Below are positions 1 to 8,243 of a stretch of 32,740 bases of DNA, one piece after another. The position numbers and the translations under genes were made by a program. The number at the start of each line of letters is the position of its first letter. Positions within the stretch are counted from its first letter, which is position 1. Source of the stretch: Myxococcales bacterium (lineage in GTDB: Bacteria > Myxococcota_A > Polyangia > Polyangiales > Polyangiaceae); assembly GCA_020430845.1 (NCBI GenBank), contig JAGQJA010000080.1, positions 1 through 32,740 of the forward strand, read 5' to 3'. The notes under the pieces were generated by a model, which did not search any database, was not told the DNA's origin, and saw only the letters and a list, made by a program, of their open reading frames with translations.

Positions 1-130
1 GCCGCCGCCGCCGCCGCCGGGATCGCCCCACGGGTCGCCGCCGCCGCCGCCCCAGGGATCGCCGCCGCCGCCGCCGCCGGGATCGCCCCAGGGATCGCCG
101 CCGCCGCCCTGACCCCACGGGTCGCCGCCG
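1..130 (-). repeat. In-frame coding repeat for GDPWG/Gly-run units
   Basis: The DNA alternates GCC runs with units such as GGGATCGCCCCA. On the minus strand these encode GDPWG or GDPGG blocks separated by runs of three to six glycines. The tract continues past the window edge. Being in frame, unit gain or loss would change only the length of the lipoprotein tail. Confidence 0.8.
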
Positions 131-390
131 CCACCTTGGCCTGCGGGCGAAGAGGAGTCGCTGCCCGAGGCGTTGTCGCCGACTTGGTCGGCGGCAGAGT
201 CGGCGCCGTCGGAGCCGCCGGACTGTTCGTCGGCGGCGAGTCCGTTGCGCTGGCCGGGCACCGAGGAGGCGGAGCGAGACGTGAGCGGCTTGGTCTCGGG
301 GGCGGTGGGAGCCGCGCATCCGCACATCCACGCCAAGCTCGCCGCGAGAGTGAGTCCGAGCGCACCGACCGTGTGGTTCTTCTTGAACAT
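1..390 (-). CDS. Glycine-rich GDPWG-repeat lipoprotein, 3' end cut off by window edge
   Basis: The reading frame is open for 130 codons from an ATG at 388-390 to the window edge, so the C-terminus is missing. It starts with a Lys-rich n-region (MFKKN) and a hydrophobic stretch (residues 9-22) ending in WMCGC. Cys23 or Cys25 could carry lipid, although the lipobox is not canonical. A Ser/Asp/Ala-rich linker (about residues 30-95) follows, then repeats of Gly-rich GDPWG units (from about residue 97) that run off the edge. A GGAGGAGG ribosome-binding site supports this start. The protein is probably exported and attached to the envelope. The repeats look structural or adhesive, but no family or function is recognised. 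Confidence in the gene is good; the lipoprotein assignment is moderate. Confidence 0.75.
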   Translation of the reverse strand, partial: MFKKNHTVGALGLTLAASLAWMCGCAAPTAPETKPLTSRSASSVPGQRNGLAADEQSGGSDGADSAADQVGDNASGSDSSSPAGQGGGGDPWGQGGGGDPWGDPGGGGGGDPWGGGGGDPWGDPGGGGGG

Positions 391-394
391 GAGT

Positions 395-402
395 CCTCCT
401 CC
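395..402 (-). promoter_or_regulatory. Strong ribosome-binding site for the GDPWG lipoprotein
   Basis: The minus strand reads GGAGGAGG just before the ATG at 390. The upstream GGAGG lies seven bases from the start codon. Most genes in this window have weak or no Shine-Dalgarno sequence, so this site stands out and fixes the start. Confidence 0.7.
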
Positions 403-480
403 GAGCCGCGAGAGCGCGTCGTGCGTCTCTCCCGGAGGTGGAATCAGCAACGCTCGTGCCGCGACCGCACGAGCGCGATC

Positions 481-498
481 ATGCTGGAATTCCAGCAT
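481..498. promoter_or_regulatory. Perfect 18-bp palindrome upstream of the lipoprotein gene
   Basis: ATGCTGGAATTCCAGCAT is an exact self-complementary 18-mer centred on GAATTC. It lies about 90 bp upstream of the lipoprotein ATG in the gap before the PEP carboxykinase stop. Its position and symmetry suit an operator for a dimeric repressor. No regulator is identified. Confidence 0.45.
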
Positions 499-562
499 GT
501 TGCCTCGTGTGCGCGCGTGTGCGTCCGGCCCGCGCGGCGGGTCCTCACGGTGAGCAAGCGCG

Positions 563-587
563 CCCACGGAGCGCGGAGCTCCGTGGG
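563..587 (-). terminator. GC-rich hairpin downstream of PEP carboxykinase
   Basis: CCCACGGAGC and GCTCCGTGGG form a perfect 10-bp stem around a 5-base loop, about 30 bases past the pckG stop. There is no T-run, so this is a terminator candidate or an RNA-stabilising hairpin only. Confidence 0.45.
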
Positions 588-615
588 ATCGCTGCGCGCC
601 TACGCGGACGCGCGC

Positions 616-2439
616 TCAGGTGCCGAGCGGGCGCTTGGCCGCGGCCTGCACGGCCTCGAGGCGTGCGCCGAGCAGCTCGCGGAACAGCTCGAGCGCGCGC
701 GGCATGGTGGGCCCGAGCTCCTTGAAGAAGCCCTGCAGACCCTCGAGCTCGGTCTTCCACTCGTCGAGGTCGATGTGCGTCGCCTCGTCGACCTTCTCGG
801 AGGGGATGTTGAGCCCCGACAGATCGAGATCGCCCGCCTTGGGCACCCAGCCGAAGAGCGTCTCCTGGCCGCCGACGCGCAGGCGCGCGCGGTCGACGAT
901 CCACTTGAGCACGCGCATGTTCTCGCCGAACCCGGGCCAGAGGAACTTGCCGTCCTTGTCCTTGCGGAACCAGTTGACGAGGAAGACCTTGGGCGGGTTC
1001 GTGATGCGCGACTGCATCTCGAGCCAGTGGGTGAAGTAGTCGCCCATGTTGTAGCCGCAGAACGGGAGCATCGCGAACGGGTCGCGGCGGATGACGCCGA
1101 CCTGACCGGCCGCCGCGGCGGTGGTCTCGGAGCCGAGCGTCGCGCCGAAGAAGACGCCGTTGAGCCAGTTGAACGCCTGCATGACGAGCGGCACCGTGGT
1201 GGCGCGGCGTCCGCCGAAGATGATCGCGCTGATCGGCACGCCGTTCGGGTCGTCCCAGAACTTGGAGAGCGCGGGGTTGTTGCGCGCGGGCGCGGTGAAG
1301 CGCGAGTTGGGGTGGGCGGCCTTCTCGGTGGACTTGGACGTCCACGGGTTGCCCTTCCAGTCGATGAGCTCGGGCGGCACCGGGCCGTCCTTGCCCTCCC
1401 ACCACACGTCACCATCGGGCGTGCGCGCCACGTTGGTGAAGATGGTGTCGCGCATGACGGTCTTCATGGCGTTGGGGTTCGACTCGTTGCTCGTGCCCGG
1501 CGCCACGCCGAAGTAGCCCGCCTCGGGGTTGACGGCGTAGAGGCGGCCGTCGTCGCCGACGCGCATCCACGCGATGTCGTCGCCCACCGTCCAGATCTTC
1601 CAACCCTTGAAGCGCTTGGGCGGGATCATCATGGCGAAGTTGGTCTTGCCGCACGCGCTGGGGAAGGCGGCCGCGACGTACGTCATCTCGCCCTCGGGGC
1701 TCTCGACGCCGAGGATGAGCATGTGCTCGGCGAGCCAGCCCTCTTTGCGACCGAGGTAGCTGCCGATGCGGAGCGCGAGGCACTTCTTGCCGAGGAGCAC
1801 GTTGCCGCCGTAGCCGCTGCCGATGCTCCAGATGGTGTTGTCTTGCGGGAAGTGGCAGATGTAGCGGCGCTCGGGGTTGCAATCGAGCACCGAGTGCAGG
1901 CCGCGGTTGAACTCGTTGGAGTCGCCGAGCGCGTCGAGCGCCACGGCGCCCATGCGCGTCATGATGCGCATGTTGAGCACGACGTACGGGCTGTCGGTGA
2001 TCTCGACGCCGATCTTGCTCATCTTGGAGCCGACGGGGCCCATGACGTACGGGATGACGTACATGGTGCGGCCCTTCATCGAGCCGTCGAAGAGCTTGCT
2101 CAGCTTGTCGTACGCCTCTTTGGGCGCCATCCAGTTGTTCTTCGGGCCCGCCTCGTCCTTGGTGGGCGTGCAGATGAACGTGAGCTGCTCGACGCGCGCG
2201 ACGTCGTTGGGGTTCGACCGGTGCAGGTAGCAGCCGGGGAGCTTGTCCTGGTTGAGCGGCTCGAGGATCTTCTCTTCGACGCACTTGGCCGTGAGCGCGT
2301 CTTTCTCGGCCTCGGAACCGTCGACCCAGTGGATGGCGTCGGGCTTCGTGAGCTGAGCCATGTCGCTCACCCACTTGAGAAGCTGCGGGTTCGCGGTGAG
2401 CGGCTTTCCTTGCGGGTCGACGGGCGGCTTGGAGTTCAT
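616..2439 (-). CDS. pckG: Phosphoenolpyruvate carboxykinase (GTP)
   Basis: This 607-residue protein has the length of the GTP-dependent family (EC 4.1.1.32), which interconverts oxaloacetate plus GTP with PEP plus CO2 plus GDP in the cytoplasm. It is the entry step of gluconeogenesis. Visible motifs are the substrate-binding [12 protein letters not shown] (residues 71-82), YGGN (210-213), the nucleotide-loop FPSACGKTN with the P-loop cysteine (259-267), and the metal-binding GDDIAWM (286-292). The ATG at 2437-2439 gives a typical N-terminus. No clear Shine-Dalgarno precedes it. It appears monocistronic, with a hairpin at 563-587 downstream. A GTP-type enzyme fits a heterotroph that grows on amino acids, as myxobacteria do. 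The assignment is secure. Confidence 0.97.
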   Translation of the reverse strand: MNSKPPVDPQGKPLTANPQLLKWVSDMAQLTKPDAIHWVDGSEAEKDALTAKCVEEKILEPLNQDKLPGCYLHRSNPNDVARVEQLTFICTPTKDEAGPKNNWMAPKEAYDKLSKLFDGSMKGRTMYVIPYVMGPVGSKMSKIGVEITDSPYVVLNMRIMTRMGAVALDALGDSNEFNRGLHSVLDCNPERRYICHFPQDNTIWSIGSGYGGNVLLGKKCLALRIGSYLGRKEGWLAEHMLILGVESPEGEMTYVAAAFPSACGKTNFAMMIPPKRFKGWKIWTVGDDIAWMRVGDDGRLYAVNPEAGYFGVAPGTSNESNPNAMKTVMRDTIFTNVARTPDGDVWWEGKDGPVPPELIDWKGNPWTSKSTEKAAHPNSRFTAPARNNPALSKFWDDPNGVPISAIIFGGRRATTVPLVMQAFNWLNGVFFGATLGSETTAAAAGQVGVIRRDPFAMLPFCGYNMGDYFTHWLEMQSRITNPPKVFLVNWFRKDKDGKFLWPGFGENMRVLKWIVDRARLRVGGQETLFGWVPKAGDLDLSGLNIPSEKVDEATHIDLDEWKTELEGLQGFFKELGPTMPRALELFRELLGARLEAVQAAAKRPLGT

Positions 2440-2496
2440 GGGCGACGGATCTAGCCCATTTTCAGCCTCGCCGCGACCCTCGAAGGCCGCGAGATG

Positions 2497-3468
2497 TCAC
2501 CAGAGTGTGCTCGGCGCACAAGCTGCGCGCCTCACCCCGTCGGGCCCGTCGATCGACACCCACGTGCCGTGCACGACGCGCCCGAACGTCGCCGTCAGCG
2601 GGCGCTCGGGCGTGAGCTCGTAGCAGTGCGAAGGGTCGGTCGCGAGCAGGTGGGACCTTCCCCACGGCAGCCTCACGTCGAGCTTTCGCGCGGCGCCCGC
2701 CTCGTCGACGACGGCGATGCGGTGACGCCCCCACGCCATCGGCACGACGCGGCGTTGACCCGCGGGCACGTGGATGCCCTCGTGATCGTCGTCGATGTAG
2801 ACCGTCGCGGTCTCCTTGGGCGCGTCGATGACGACGGCGGGATAGCCGCCGTGCCAAGCCACCAGCGTCACGAGGCACGTCGCCGTCGTCGCGAGCACGA
2901 AGGGCCATGGGAAGCCCCGCCGCGGCGGGTAGGCCCGCGCGCGCACGCCGCGGTCGTCGGCGCGCTCGGCCACGCGGTACACGCCTCCGGTGTGAGTCAC
3001 GGCGGAGCGCGTGTGCTCGGGCACCTGGACGGTGACCTCGAGGCCGTCGCCGTCGACGACGAGCGCCATGCACGAGCTGCTCCGTCGCCTGTACGCGATG
3101 CGTTCGAGCCCACGCGCGGCGAGCAGCGCGCCGATCGCGGCCGCGACGACCCCCCAAGGCGTGGTCGTGGGCGTCATCACGCTCGCGACCATCGGCGCCG
3201 CGGGGGCCGCGATCGTGAGGCCGAGCACAGCGCGCTCTCCCCAGCGCAGCCCGCGCACGTGCACCTCGGCGCAGCGCGGGCAGAGGCGCAGGCGCGGGAG
3301 GTCTTCGTCGAGCTCGACGACCGCGCCCTCGGCCACGTGAGGGTCCACGCCGCCCGTGAGCGCGAGGTCGCCGCACGCCAGGCAACGGTCGAGCCGACGC
3401 AGCTCGTCGATGGTCAGCGTTCGCTGGACGACGTCGTTCGTCGCCGGGGGTCGTGCCGCCGCGCTCAC
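2497..3468 (-). CDS. Zinc-ribbon membrane protein with a PEGA-like outer domain, last gene of the MoxR cluster
   Basis: The protein has 323 residues from a GTG at 3466-3468, seven bases after the transglutaminase stop. Near the N-terminus a CLACG and a CPRC pair, about 30 residues apart, look like a zinc ribbon. Two hydrophobic segments follow: AVLGLTIAAPAAPMVASV with the adjoining VVAAAIGALLAARG, and later FVLATTATCLVTLVAW. The C-terminal part (VYIDDDHEGIHVPAGQ, then WGRHRIAVVDEAG) resembles a small beta domain of the PEGA type and should lie outside the membrane. The frame is open further upstream, but that part overlaps the transglutaminase gene and is not supported. Function is unknown. 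The gene order suggests a role with the MoxR/DUF58/transglutaminase proteins. Confidence 0.7.
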   Translation of the reverse strand: MSAAARPPATNDVVQRTLTIDELRRLDRCLACGDLALTGGVDPHVAEGAVVELDEDLPRLRLCPRCAEVHVRGLRWGERAVLGLTIAAPAAPMVASVMTPTTTPWGVVAAAIGALLAARGLERIAYRRRSSSCMALVVDGDGLEVTVQVPEHTRSAVTHTGGVYRVAERADDRGVRARAYPPRRGFPWPFVLATTATCLVTLVAWHGGYPAVVIDAPKETATVYIDDDHEGIHVPAGQRRVVPMAWGRHRIAVVDEAGAARKLDVRLPWGRSHLLATDPSHCYELTPERPLTATFGRVVHGTWVSIDGPDGVRRAACAPSTLW

Positions 3469-3475
3469 ACCTTCG

Positions 3476-5179
3476 TCATAGCAAGGACGCGGTCTCGCGC
3501 ACCTTCCTCGCGACGTCGTCCTCGTCTCCCTCGTCGCCGTAGCGGAGCGCCGCGTACGCGCCGATGGCCTCTGCGCACCCCGCCGCCCACTCTTCTCTCG
3601 AGGCGACGACGCGCCGCGCGAAGCGCTCGAGCGGCTCCCCGGGGGCGCGCTCGATCCCGCGTCGAGCGAGCGCCTGGCTGAGCTCGCGGAACGCGGGGAG
3701 CGCGTCGGTCGGACCCCGGCGACGCGTGCGCTCGCGGTCGCGGAGCCGCCTCCGGAGCTCGCGGCCGAAGACGACGGCGGCGGCGACGCCCGAGATCGTG
3801 AGGACGAGCGCGGTGCCCGAGACGCGCGCCCGCGTCTCGTCGGCGGCGGCGCCCGCCAGATCGCGCAGGCTCGCGAGCAGGCTGCGCTTGCCCCGCGCGG
3901 GCTCCTCACGCGCCGGCGTCGGGTCGAGCGAGACCCAGCGCGTGCCGTCCCACGTCTCGATCCATGCATGTGCATGCGATTTGCGGACGACGTACCAGTC
4001 GCCGAAGCGGCTCTTCTCCACGACGCGGTAGCCCGCCACGACGCGCGCCGGGATGCCCGCGCGACGCGCGAGCAGCGCGGCGGTGGACGCGAAGAGCTCG
4101 CAGTGGCCGGCGGGGTGCTTGGTGAGGAAGTCGACGACGGGATCGATGCGGTCGTCGCGCGGGACGTCGAGCGCGTAGGGGTGCTCGTCGGCGAGCCCGC
4201 GCTCGATGCGCGTGAGCTGGGCGCGCACGCCGAAGTTCGCGCGGACCTGCCAGCGGTCGAGCGTCGCGTCGAGGAGGCGCGCCATCGGCTTGGGGACGTC
4301 GAGGTCGGCCGGGCCCGGCGGCGCCGCGGCAGACACGCCCCGCCCGTCGCAGTCGGCAGACGTGGTCACGCGGCGCCCCGACTCGCCCATGGCAGGTCGG
4401 AACACGCCGCCGCTCGAGACACGCGCCCGCCCTGTCGCCGTCGCCACGCAGGCGTGCGTGTGCGGCACGAAGAACCGATCGGCCTCTTCTCCGGTGACCG
4501 ACGCGGTGCGGCCGCCGGTGGTCCTCGCGTCGACGTCGGTGGTGTCGCCCAGCGTGCTCGTCCACCCGCCGCGCTCGACGTACGCGTCGTAGACCTCGCC
4601 GCGGAGCAGCTCGGAGGTGTCGCCGCGGACACGGAGCACGATCGTGTCGTCCATCAAGAGCCCCACGGTCGAGCCGACCGGCATGTGGTCGGCCGCGAAG
4701 CCCGTCTGGTTGCTGATCGGCGCGGACGCGAGGTACTCGGCGATGCGCCCCTCGACGGCGCGTGAGAGCGGCGGCAGCCCCAGCGTGAGCGACGCGGTGA
4801 GCGGCGCACCGGCCCCCACCACCAGCGCGAGCGGGAGCCAGCGCGTGGGCCGCGGCCCGGCGGGGGCGCGCAAGCGTCGCATCGCATAGAGGCAGGCCGC
4901 CACTGTGGCGATCGCGCCGAGTCCGAACGCGACGCGGTCGCGCACCTGGCCGGTCACGGCGAGGCTCGCGAGGGTGAGGGCCACGGCGCCGTCGACCCGC
5001 ACCTCGCGGCGCGGTCCGGCGAGCGTCACCGCGACCGCGCCCGCGAGCAGCAGCGCCGCGATCGCCGCGATGGGCCCGTCGAGATCGTCCTTGAAGAACG
5101 CCCACGCGAGCACGGCGGCGCACGCGCCTACGGCCAAGAGGGCGGGCCGCTCGACCTTGCGATCGCTGTCCGCGGTCAC
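3476..5179 (-). CDS. TgpA-type membrane transglutaminase-like protein
   Basis: The 567-residue protein starts at a GTG whose last two bases are the first two of the DUF58 stop (GTGA overlap). Several N-terminal transmembrane segments (about residues 12-135) precede a periplasmic region. The papain-like transglutaminase core holds GHCELFAS (Cys360), SHAHAWIE (His404) and WVSLDPTP (Asp419), so the triad is intact. One more membrane helix (about 456-472) leads to a cytoplasmic tail of DUF4129 type ending in AIGAYAALRYG. This is the usual TgpA layout (DUF3488, transglutaminase, DUF4129). The family is normally linked to MoxR and DUF58 genes, as here, and is thought to act on envelope proteins or peptides. 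The substrate is unknown. The catalytic-His region is written in unusual AT-rich codons (see 3964-3977). Confidence 0.88.
   Translation of the reverse strand: MTADSDRKVERPALLAVGACAAVLAWAFFKDDLDGPIAAIAALLLAGAVAVTLAGPRREVRVDGAVALTLASLAVTGQVRDRVAFGLGAIATVAACLYAMRRLRAPAGPRPTRWLPLALVVGAGAPLTASLTLGLPPLSRAVEGRIAEYLASAPISNQTGFAADHMPVGSTVGLLMDDTIVLRVRGDTSELLRGEVYDAYVERGGWTSTLGDTTDVDARTTGGRTASVTGEEADRFFVPHTHACVATATGRARVSSGGVFRPAMGESGRRVTTSADCDGRGVSAAAPPGPADLDVPKPMARLLDATLDRWQVRANFGVRAQLTRIERGLADEHPYALDVPRDDRIDPVVDFLTKHPAGHCELFASTAALLARRAGIPARVVAGYRVVEKSRFGDWYVVRKSHAHAWIETWDGTRWVSLDPTPAREEPARGKRSLLASLRDLAGAAADETRARVSGTALVLTISGVAAAVVFGRELRRRLRDRERTRRRGPTDALPAFRELSQALARRGIERAPGEPLERFARRVVASREEWAAGCAEAIGAYAALRYGDEGDEDDVARKVRETASLL
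3964..3977. other. AT-rich rare-codon island, TGCATG doublet, site 1
   Basis: The plus strand reads ATGCATGTGCATGC, two TGCATG units with nested inverted repeats. It lies in the transglutaminase gene, where the coding strand uses CAT GCA CAT GCA for the catalytic HAHA stretch instead of the CAC GCG codons normal here. It shares TGCACATGYAT with the island at 8814-8824. Confidence 0.55.
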
Positions 5180-6435
5180 AGATCGATCTCCTCGCGCCGC
5201 TCGAGCGCGGCGAGCAGCTCTCCCTTCACCGTCACGCGTTTGCACGGCACGCCGGCCTCGCGGACGCCGAGCTCCGTCGCCTCGGCCGCCGCGTCGTCGT
5301 CGAGCGAGATGGCGACGACGCTCGAGAGCCGGCCGAGGAACGGGCGCAGCCGGTGGAGCGCGCGCGCCCCGGACCTCGAGACGCGCTCGGCGCGTGGTCT
5401 CGGCGTGACACACGCGAGCAGGTCGAGCGCCTGGTCGAGCGTGCCCAGGCTGCGACCGAGCGTGAGGTCGTGCACCTCGTCGCCCACGACGAGCACGTCG
5501 ACGAGCGCCTCGCCGCGCGAGAGCCGAGCGATGACGCCCGCCGTGAGCTCGATCGCGCGCGCGAGCAGATCGGGATCGGTCGTCTCGGTGTCGAGCACGA
5601 CGCCCACCCGCGTGAAGTACTCCTGCTGGTACTCGCGCACGATCGGCACGCCCGTGCGCGCCCAGCTGCGCGCGTGCAGGTCTCGCACCGGGTCGCCGGG
5701 GCGATAGGGCCGCACGCCGAGCAGGTCGAGCGCCTCGCCGCTCTTCGACGCGAGCGCCACCCCGCCGGGTTGGTGGCGCGTCGCGGTGGGCAGGTCGAGT
5801 CGTCGTACGCTCGCGATGCGCGGCACGACCATGAGGCGCAGCTCGTCGGTGTACACGAGGCCGCCGCGCGCGAGCCCCATCGGGACGACGCGGCTCGCCG
5901 TGAACCCGCCGAGATCGTGCTCTCCGCAGGCGCTGAAGCGGGCGCGGAGCGTGAGCCGCACGCGCCCGCCCGGCTCGACCGCGACGTCGGGCGGGATGCC
6001 CTCGACCCAGCGCCCGTCCCACGTGAGGAACGGGCCGCGCGCGCGGAGCACGGCCTCTGCGCCGCCCGCGGGCACGGCGCACTCGACGTCGAAGGTCGCC
6101 GGCTCCCCGACGGTCACGCGCGCGGGCGCGACGAGCTTGGCCGTGAGGCCGCGCGGTCTGTAGTGCGGGATCATCGCGACGGAGCCGAAGAGCGCGCCGG
6201 CGAGCACCGCGAGCAAGAGGTACGCGGACGTGTTGCGCACGTCGATCGCGAACGCGCCGACCACCATCGTCGAGATGAGGACGAGCCGCCCCTCCTCCGT
6301 GAGCGTGATCCACGCGCGCGCGATCCCTCGCGCGAAGCGACCGATGCGCGCACGCCGAAAACGCTCGCGACCCTCGCGCGTCGTGGGGATGAGGACGTAG
6401 TTGAGGCGGGCGAGGTCGAGCCGCATGGCGATCAC
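5176..6435 (-). CDS. DUF58 domain protein, MoxR-associated
   Basis: The protein has 419 residues if it starts at the GTG overlapping the MoxR stop (GTGA), or 416 from the ATG at 6424-6426. Two hydrophobic stretches near the N-terminus (around VLISTMVVGAFAI and YLLLAVLAGALFGSVAMI) anchor it in the membrane. An extracellular-type beta region follows. The DUF58 signature (GVRPYRPGDPVRDLHARSWA, then REYQQEYF) comes next, followed by a von Willebrand A-like fold beginning VGVVLDTETTD. It is coupled to its neighbours by four-base overlaps on both sides. DUF58 proteins are predicted partners of MoxR ATPases in assembling or activating envelope complexes. Its exact role here is unknown. Confidence 0.88.
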   Translation of the reverse strand: MIAMRLDLARLNYVLIPTTREGRERFRRARIGRFARGIARAWITLTEEGRLVLISTMVVGAFAIDVRNTSAYLLLAVLAGALFGSVAMIPHYRPRGLTAKLVAPARVTVGEPATFDVECAVPAGGAEAVLRARGPFLTWDGRWVEGIPPDVAVEPGGRVRLTLRARFSACGEHDLGGFTASRVVPMGLARGGLVYTDELRLMVVPRIASVRRLDLPTATRHQPGGVALASKSGEALDLLGVRPYRPGDPVRDLHARSWARTGVPIVREYQQEYFTRVGVVLDTETTDPDLLARAIELTAGVIARLSRGEALVDVLVVGDEVHDLTLGRSLGTLDQALDLLACVTPRPRAERVSRSGARALHRLRPFLGRLSSVVAISLDDDAAAEATELGVREAGVPCKRVTVKGELLAALERREEIDL

Positions 6436-7376
6436 GTCGGGACGTCGACGTCCTCCAGCACGCGCGCGAGCACGCTCTCGGCCGTGGTGCCGCCGTAGCG
6501 CGCCTGGGTCGTGAGCTGTACGCGGTGTGCGAGCACCGGCGCGGCGAGCGCGTGCACGTCGTCGGGGCTCACGAACGCGCGCCCGGCGAGCCGAGCGCGG
6601 GCCTGCGCGGCGCGGAAGAACATGAGGGCGCCGCGGGGGCTCACGCCGAGCGCGAGGTCGGTGTGCGTGCGCGTGCGCGCGACGACCTCGAGGAGGTATC
6701 GCGCGACGCTCTCCTTGACCTCGACCTCGCGGACCTCGCGCTGGAGCGCCTCGAGCGTCGCGCGATCGCACACGGCCTCGACGCGGTCGAGCGGGTCGAC
6801 GCCGCGCCGCGCGTAGAGCATCTCGAGCTCGGCGCTCGCCGGGGGGTAGCCGACGCCGATGCGGAGGAGGAAGCGATCGAGCTGCGCCTCGGGCAGCGGG
6901 TACGTGCCCTGGTAGTCGACGGGGTTCTGCGTGGCGATGACGAAGAAGGGCGAGGGGAGGGGGTGGGTCACACCGTCGACCGTGACCTGCGACTCGTTCA
7001 TCGCCTCGAGCAGCGCGGCCTGCGTGCGTGGGGACGCGCGGTTGATCTCGTCGGCCAGCAGCACGTGCGTGAAGACCGGCCCCCGGTGGAAGCTGAAGCC
7101 TCCGGTCTTGGGGTCGAGGATCTGCGTGCCGGTGATGTCGGCCGGGAGCAGGTCAGGCGTGAACTGCACGCGCGAGAAGGCGAGGCCCAGGGAGCGCGCG
7201 AGCGCCTTGGCCAGCGTGGTCTTGCCCACACCCGGCACGTCCTCCACCAGCACGTGGCCCGCGCCGAGCACGCCCACGAGCAACAGGTCGATCACGTCGG
7301 TCTTGCCGTGGAGCACCGAGCCGAGGCTCGTCCGCATGCGCTCGATGGGCCCCGCCGCGTCGTCTTTTCCGCTCAC
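6432..7376 (-). CDS. MoxR-family AAA+ ATPase
   Basis: This is a 314-residue cytoplasmic ATPase from a GTG at 7374-7376. It has Walker A EDVPGVGKTT (about residues 45-54), Walker B HVLLADEINR (104-113), the RASPRTQAALLEAM stretch and the FFVIATQNP sensor-1 motif. A C-terminal lid follows, with LGVSPRGALMFFRAAQ. MoxR proteins act as chaperone-like ATPases and typically pair with DUF58 or VWA proteins, which follow immediately here. It is the first gene of a four-gene run (moxR, DUF58, tgpA, zinc ribbon). An 84-bp gap shared with the divergent lipoprotein gene must hold the promoter. No earlier in-frame start is convincing. The family assignment is secure; the target is not known. Confidence 0.93.
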   Translation of the reverse strand: MSGKDDAAGPIERMRTSLGSVLHGKTDVIDLLLVGVLGAGHVLVEDVPGVGKTTLAKALARSLGLAFSRVQFTPDLLPADITGTQILDPKTGGFSFHRGPVFTHVLLADEINRASPRTQAALLEAMNESQVTVDGVTHPLPSPFFVIATQNPVDYQGTYPLPEAQLDRFLLRIGVGYPPASAELEMLYARRGVDPLDRVEAVCDRATLEALQREVREVEVKESVARYLLEVVARTRTHTDLALGVSPRGALMFFRAAQARARLAGRAFVSPDDVHALAAPVLAHRVQLTTQARYGGTTAESVLARVLEDVDVPT

Positions 7377-7460
7377 GGATCGAAGGTATCCGACATCTCG
7401 CCGCTCTTGTGCGCCACGAGCGAATGGCCAAGCGGTCCGTTTCGTCCAACACTTGTCCTC

Positions 7461-8201
7461 ATGCCGCGTCGCCTCTACGTCGCTTCCCTCACGGTCGCGC
7501 TCGCCGCGTGCTCGACCGCGTCGCCCCCGCCCAAGGCGGTGGTCGCGGCTTCGCCCCCCAAAGACGACGGAAAGCCGTCGAAGGGCGCGGGCGTGGCGGG
7601 CGCCGAGCACGCCGCGGCCCTCGAGCAGCTCAAGAGCGCGCCGCTCGCCGTACGCGTCGACAAGCAGGGCAGCGTCCGCATTCCTCTGCCCGACGCCGAG
7701 CACTGGACGCGCGTCCGGTTCTTGACCGTCAAGAGCCTCGTCGGCTTCCGCTACGGCAAGGACCACCACGCCATCGTCGCGGGCATGGTCACCCACGTGC
7801 CCGACAACACCGTGCAGGGGGCGTGCAACAAGAGCTTCGAGCAATGGGCCGAGCCCTGGATCCGCGCGTTCGAGGTCGACGTGACCCACGACGCGCCGGC
7901 GGCGTTTCCCTGGCGCGCGCCCGAGCCGGCCGCGGCGGGCGGCAAGCCCGTGACCCAGACGGTCGCCATCGTCGACGTCGATCCGGTGCACGCCAAGATG
8001 GCGACCGTGCTCGCGCGGGAGTCGTACGTCGCGGCCTATACGACGTATCCCGTATGGGATAATGCGTGCCTCGTGGTCGGGGTGGCGATCCCCGAGAACG
8101 ACGAGGCCGAGCGGGCCGTGGCCGCCCGCGATCGTTTCGTGAAGGACGTCTTCCCCAAGGTCGAGGTGACCTCCGACAAAGAGCCGCCCGAGCGCTACTG
8201 A
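7461..8201 (+). CDS. Predicted lipoprotein, unknown function
   Basis: The protein has 246 residues. A short signal (MPRRLYVASLTVALAAC) ends in a clean lipobox LAAC with Cys17, followed by an Ala/Pro/Lys/Asp linker to about residue 45. The folded part (from about EHAAALEQLKSAPLAV) has no recognised family. It contains two cysteines (GACNK and DNACLVVG) that could pair in the periplasm. It is divergent from moxR across 84 bp and 42 bp upstream of the EamA transporter. The codons around 8037-8063 (TAT, GTA, GAT, AAT) are unusually AT-rich and carry an inverted repeat. The gene is well supported by codon usage; its function is unknown. Confidence 0.82.
   Translation: MPRRLYVASLTVALAACSTASPPPKAVVAASPPKDDGKPSKGAGVAGAEHAAALEQLKSAPLAVRVDKQGSVRIPLPDAEHWTRVRFLTVKSLVGFRYGKDHHAIVAGMVTHVPDNTVQGACNKSFEQWAEPWIRAFEVDVTHDAPAAFPWRAPEPAAAGGKPVTQTVAIVDVDPVHAKMATVLARESYVAAYTTYPVWDNACLVVGVAIPENDEAERAVAARDRFVKDVFPKVEVTSDKEPPERY
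8046..8061. repeat. Intragenic inverted repeat in AT-rich codons
   Basis: TATCCC and GGGATA are perfect 6-base arms around GTAT, inside the lipoprotein gene. The surrounding codons TAT, GTA, GAT and AAT are rare in this window, so the symmetry does not come simply from normal codon bias. Confidence 0.45.
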
Positions 8202-8243
8202 CACGCCGCGGGCGCGCGCCTCCTCGCGTAGGCTCCACTGCGC

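Noticed and set aside
136..2454. Plus-strand open frame opposite pckG
   Set aside because: The opposite strand encodes an unmistakable PEP carboxykinase. The plus frame is rich in His, Arg and Glu without domain motifs.
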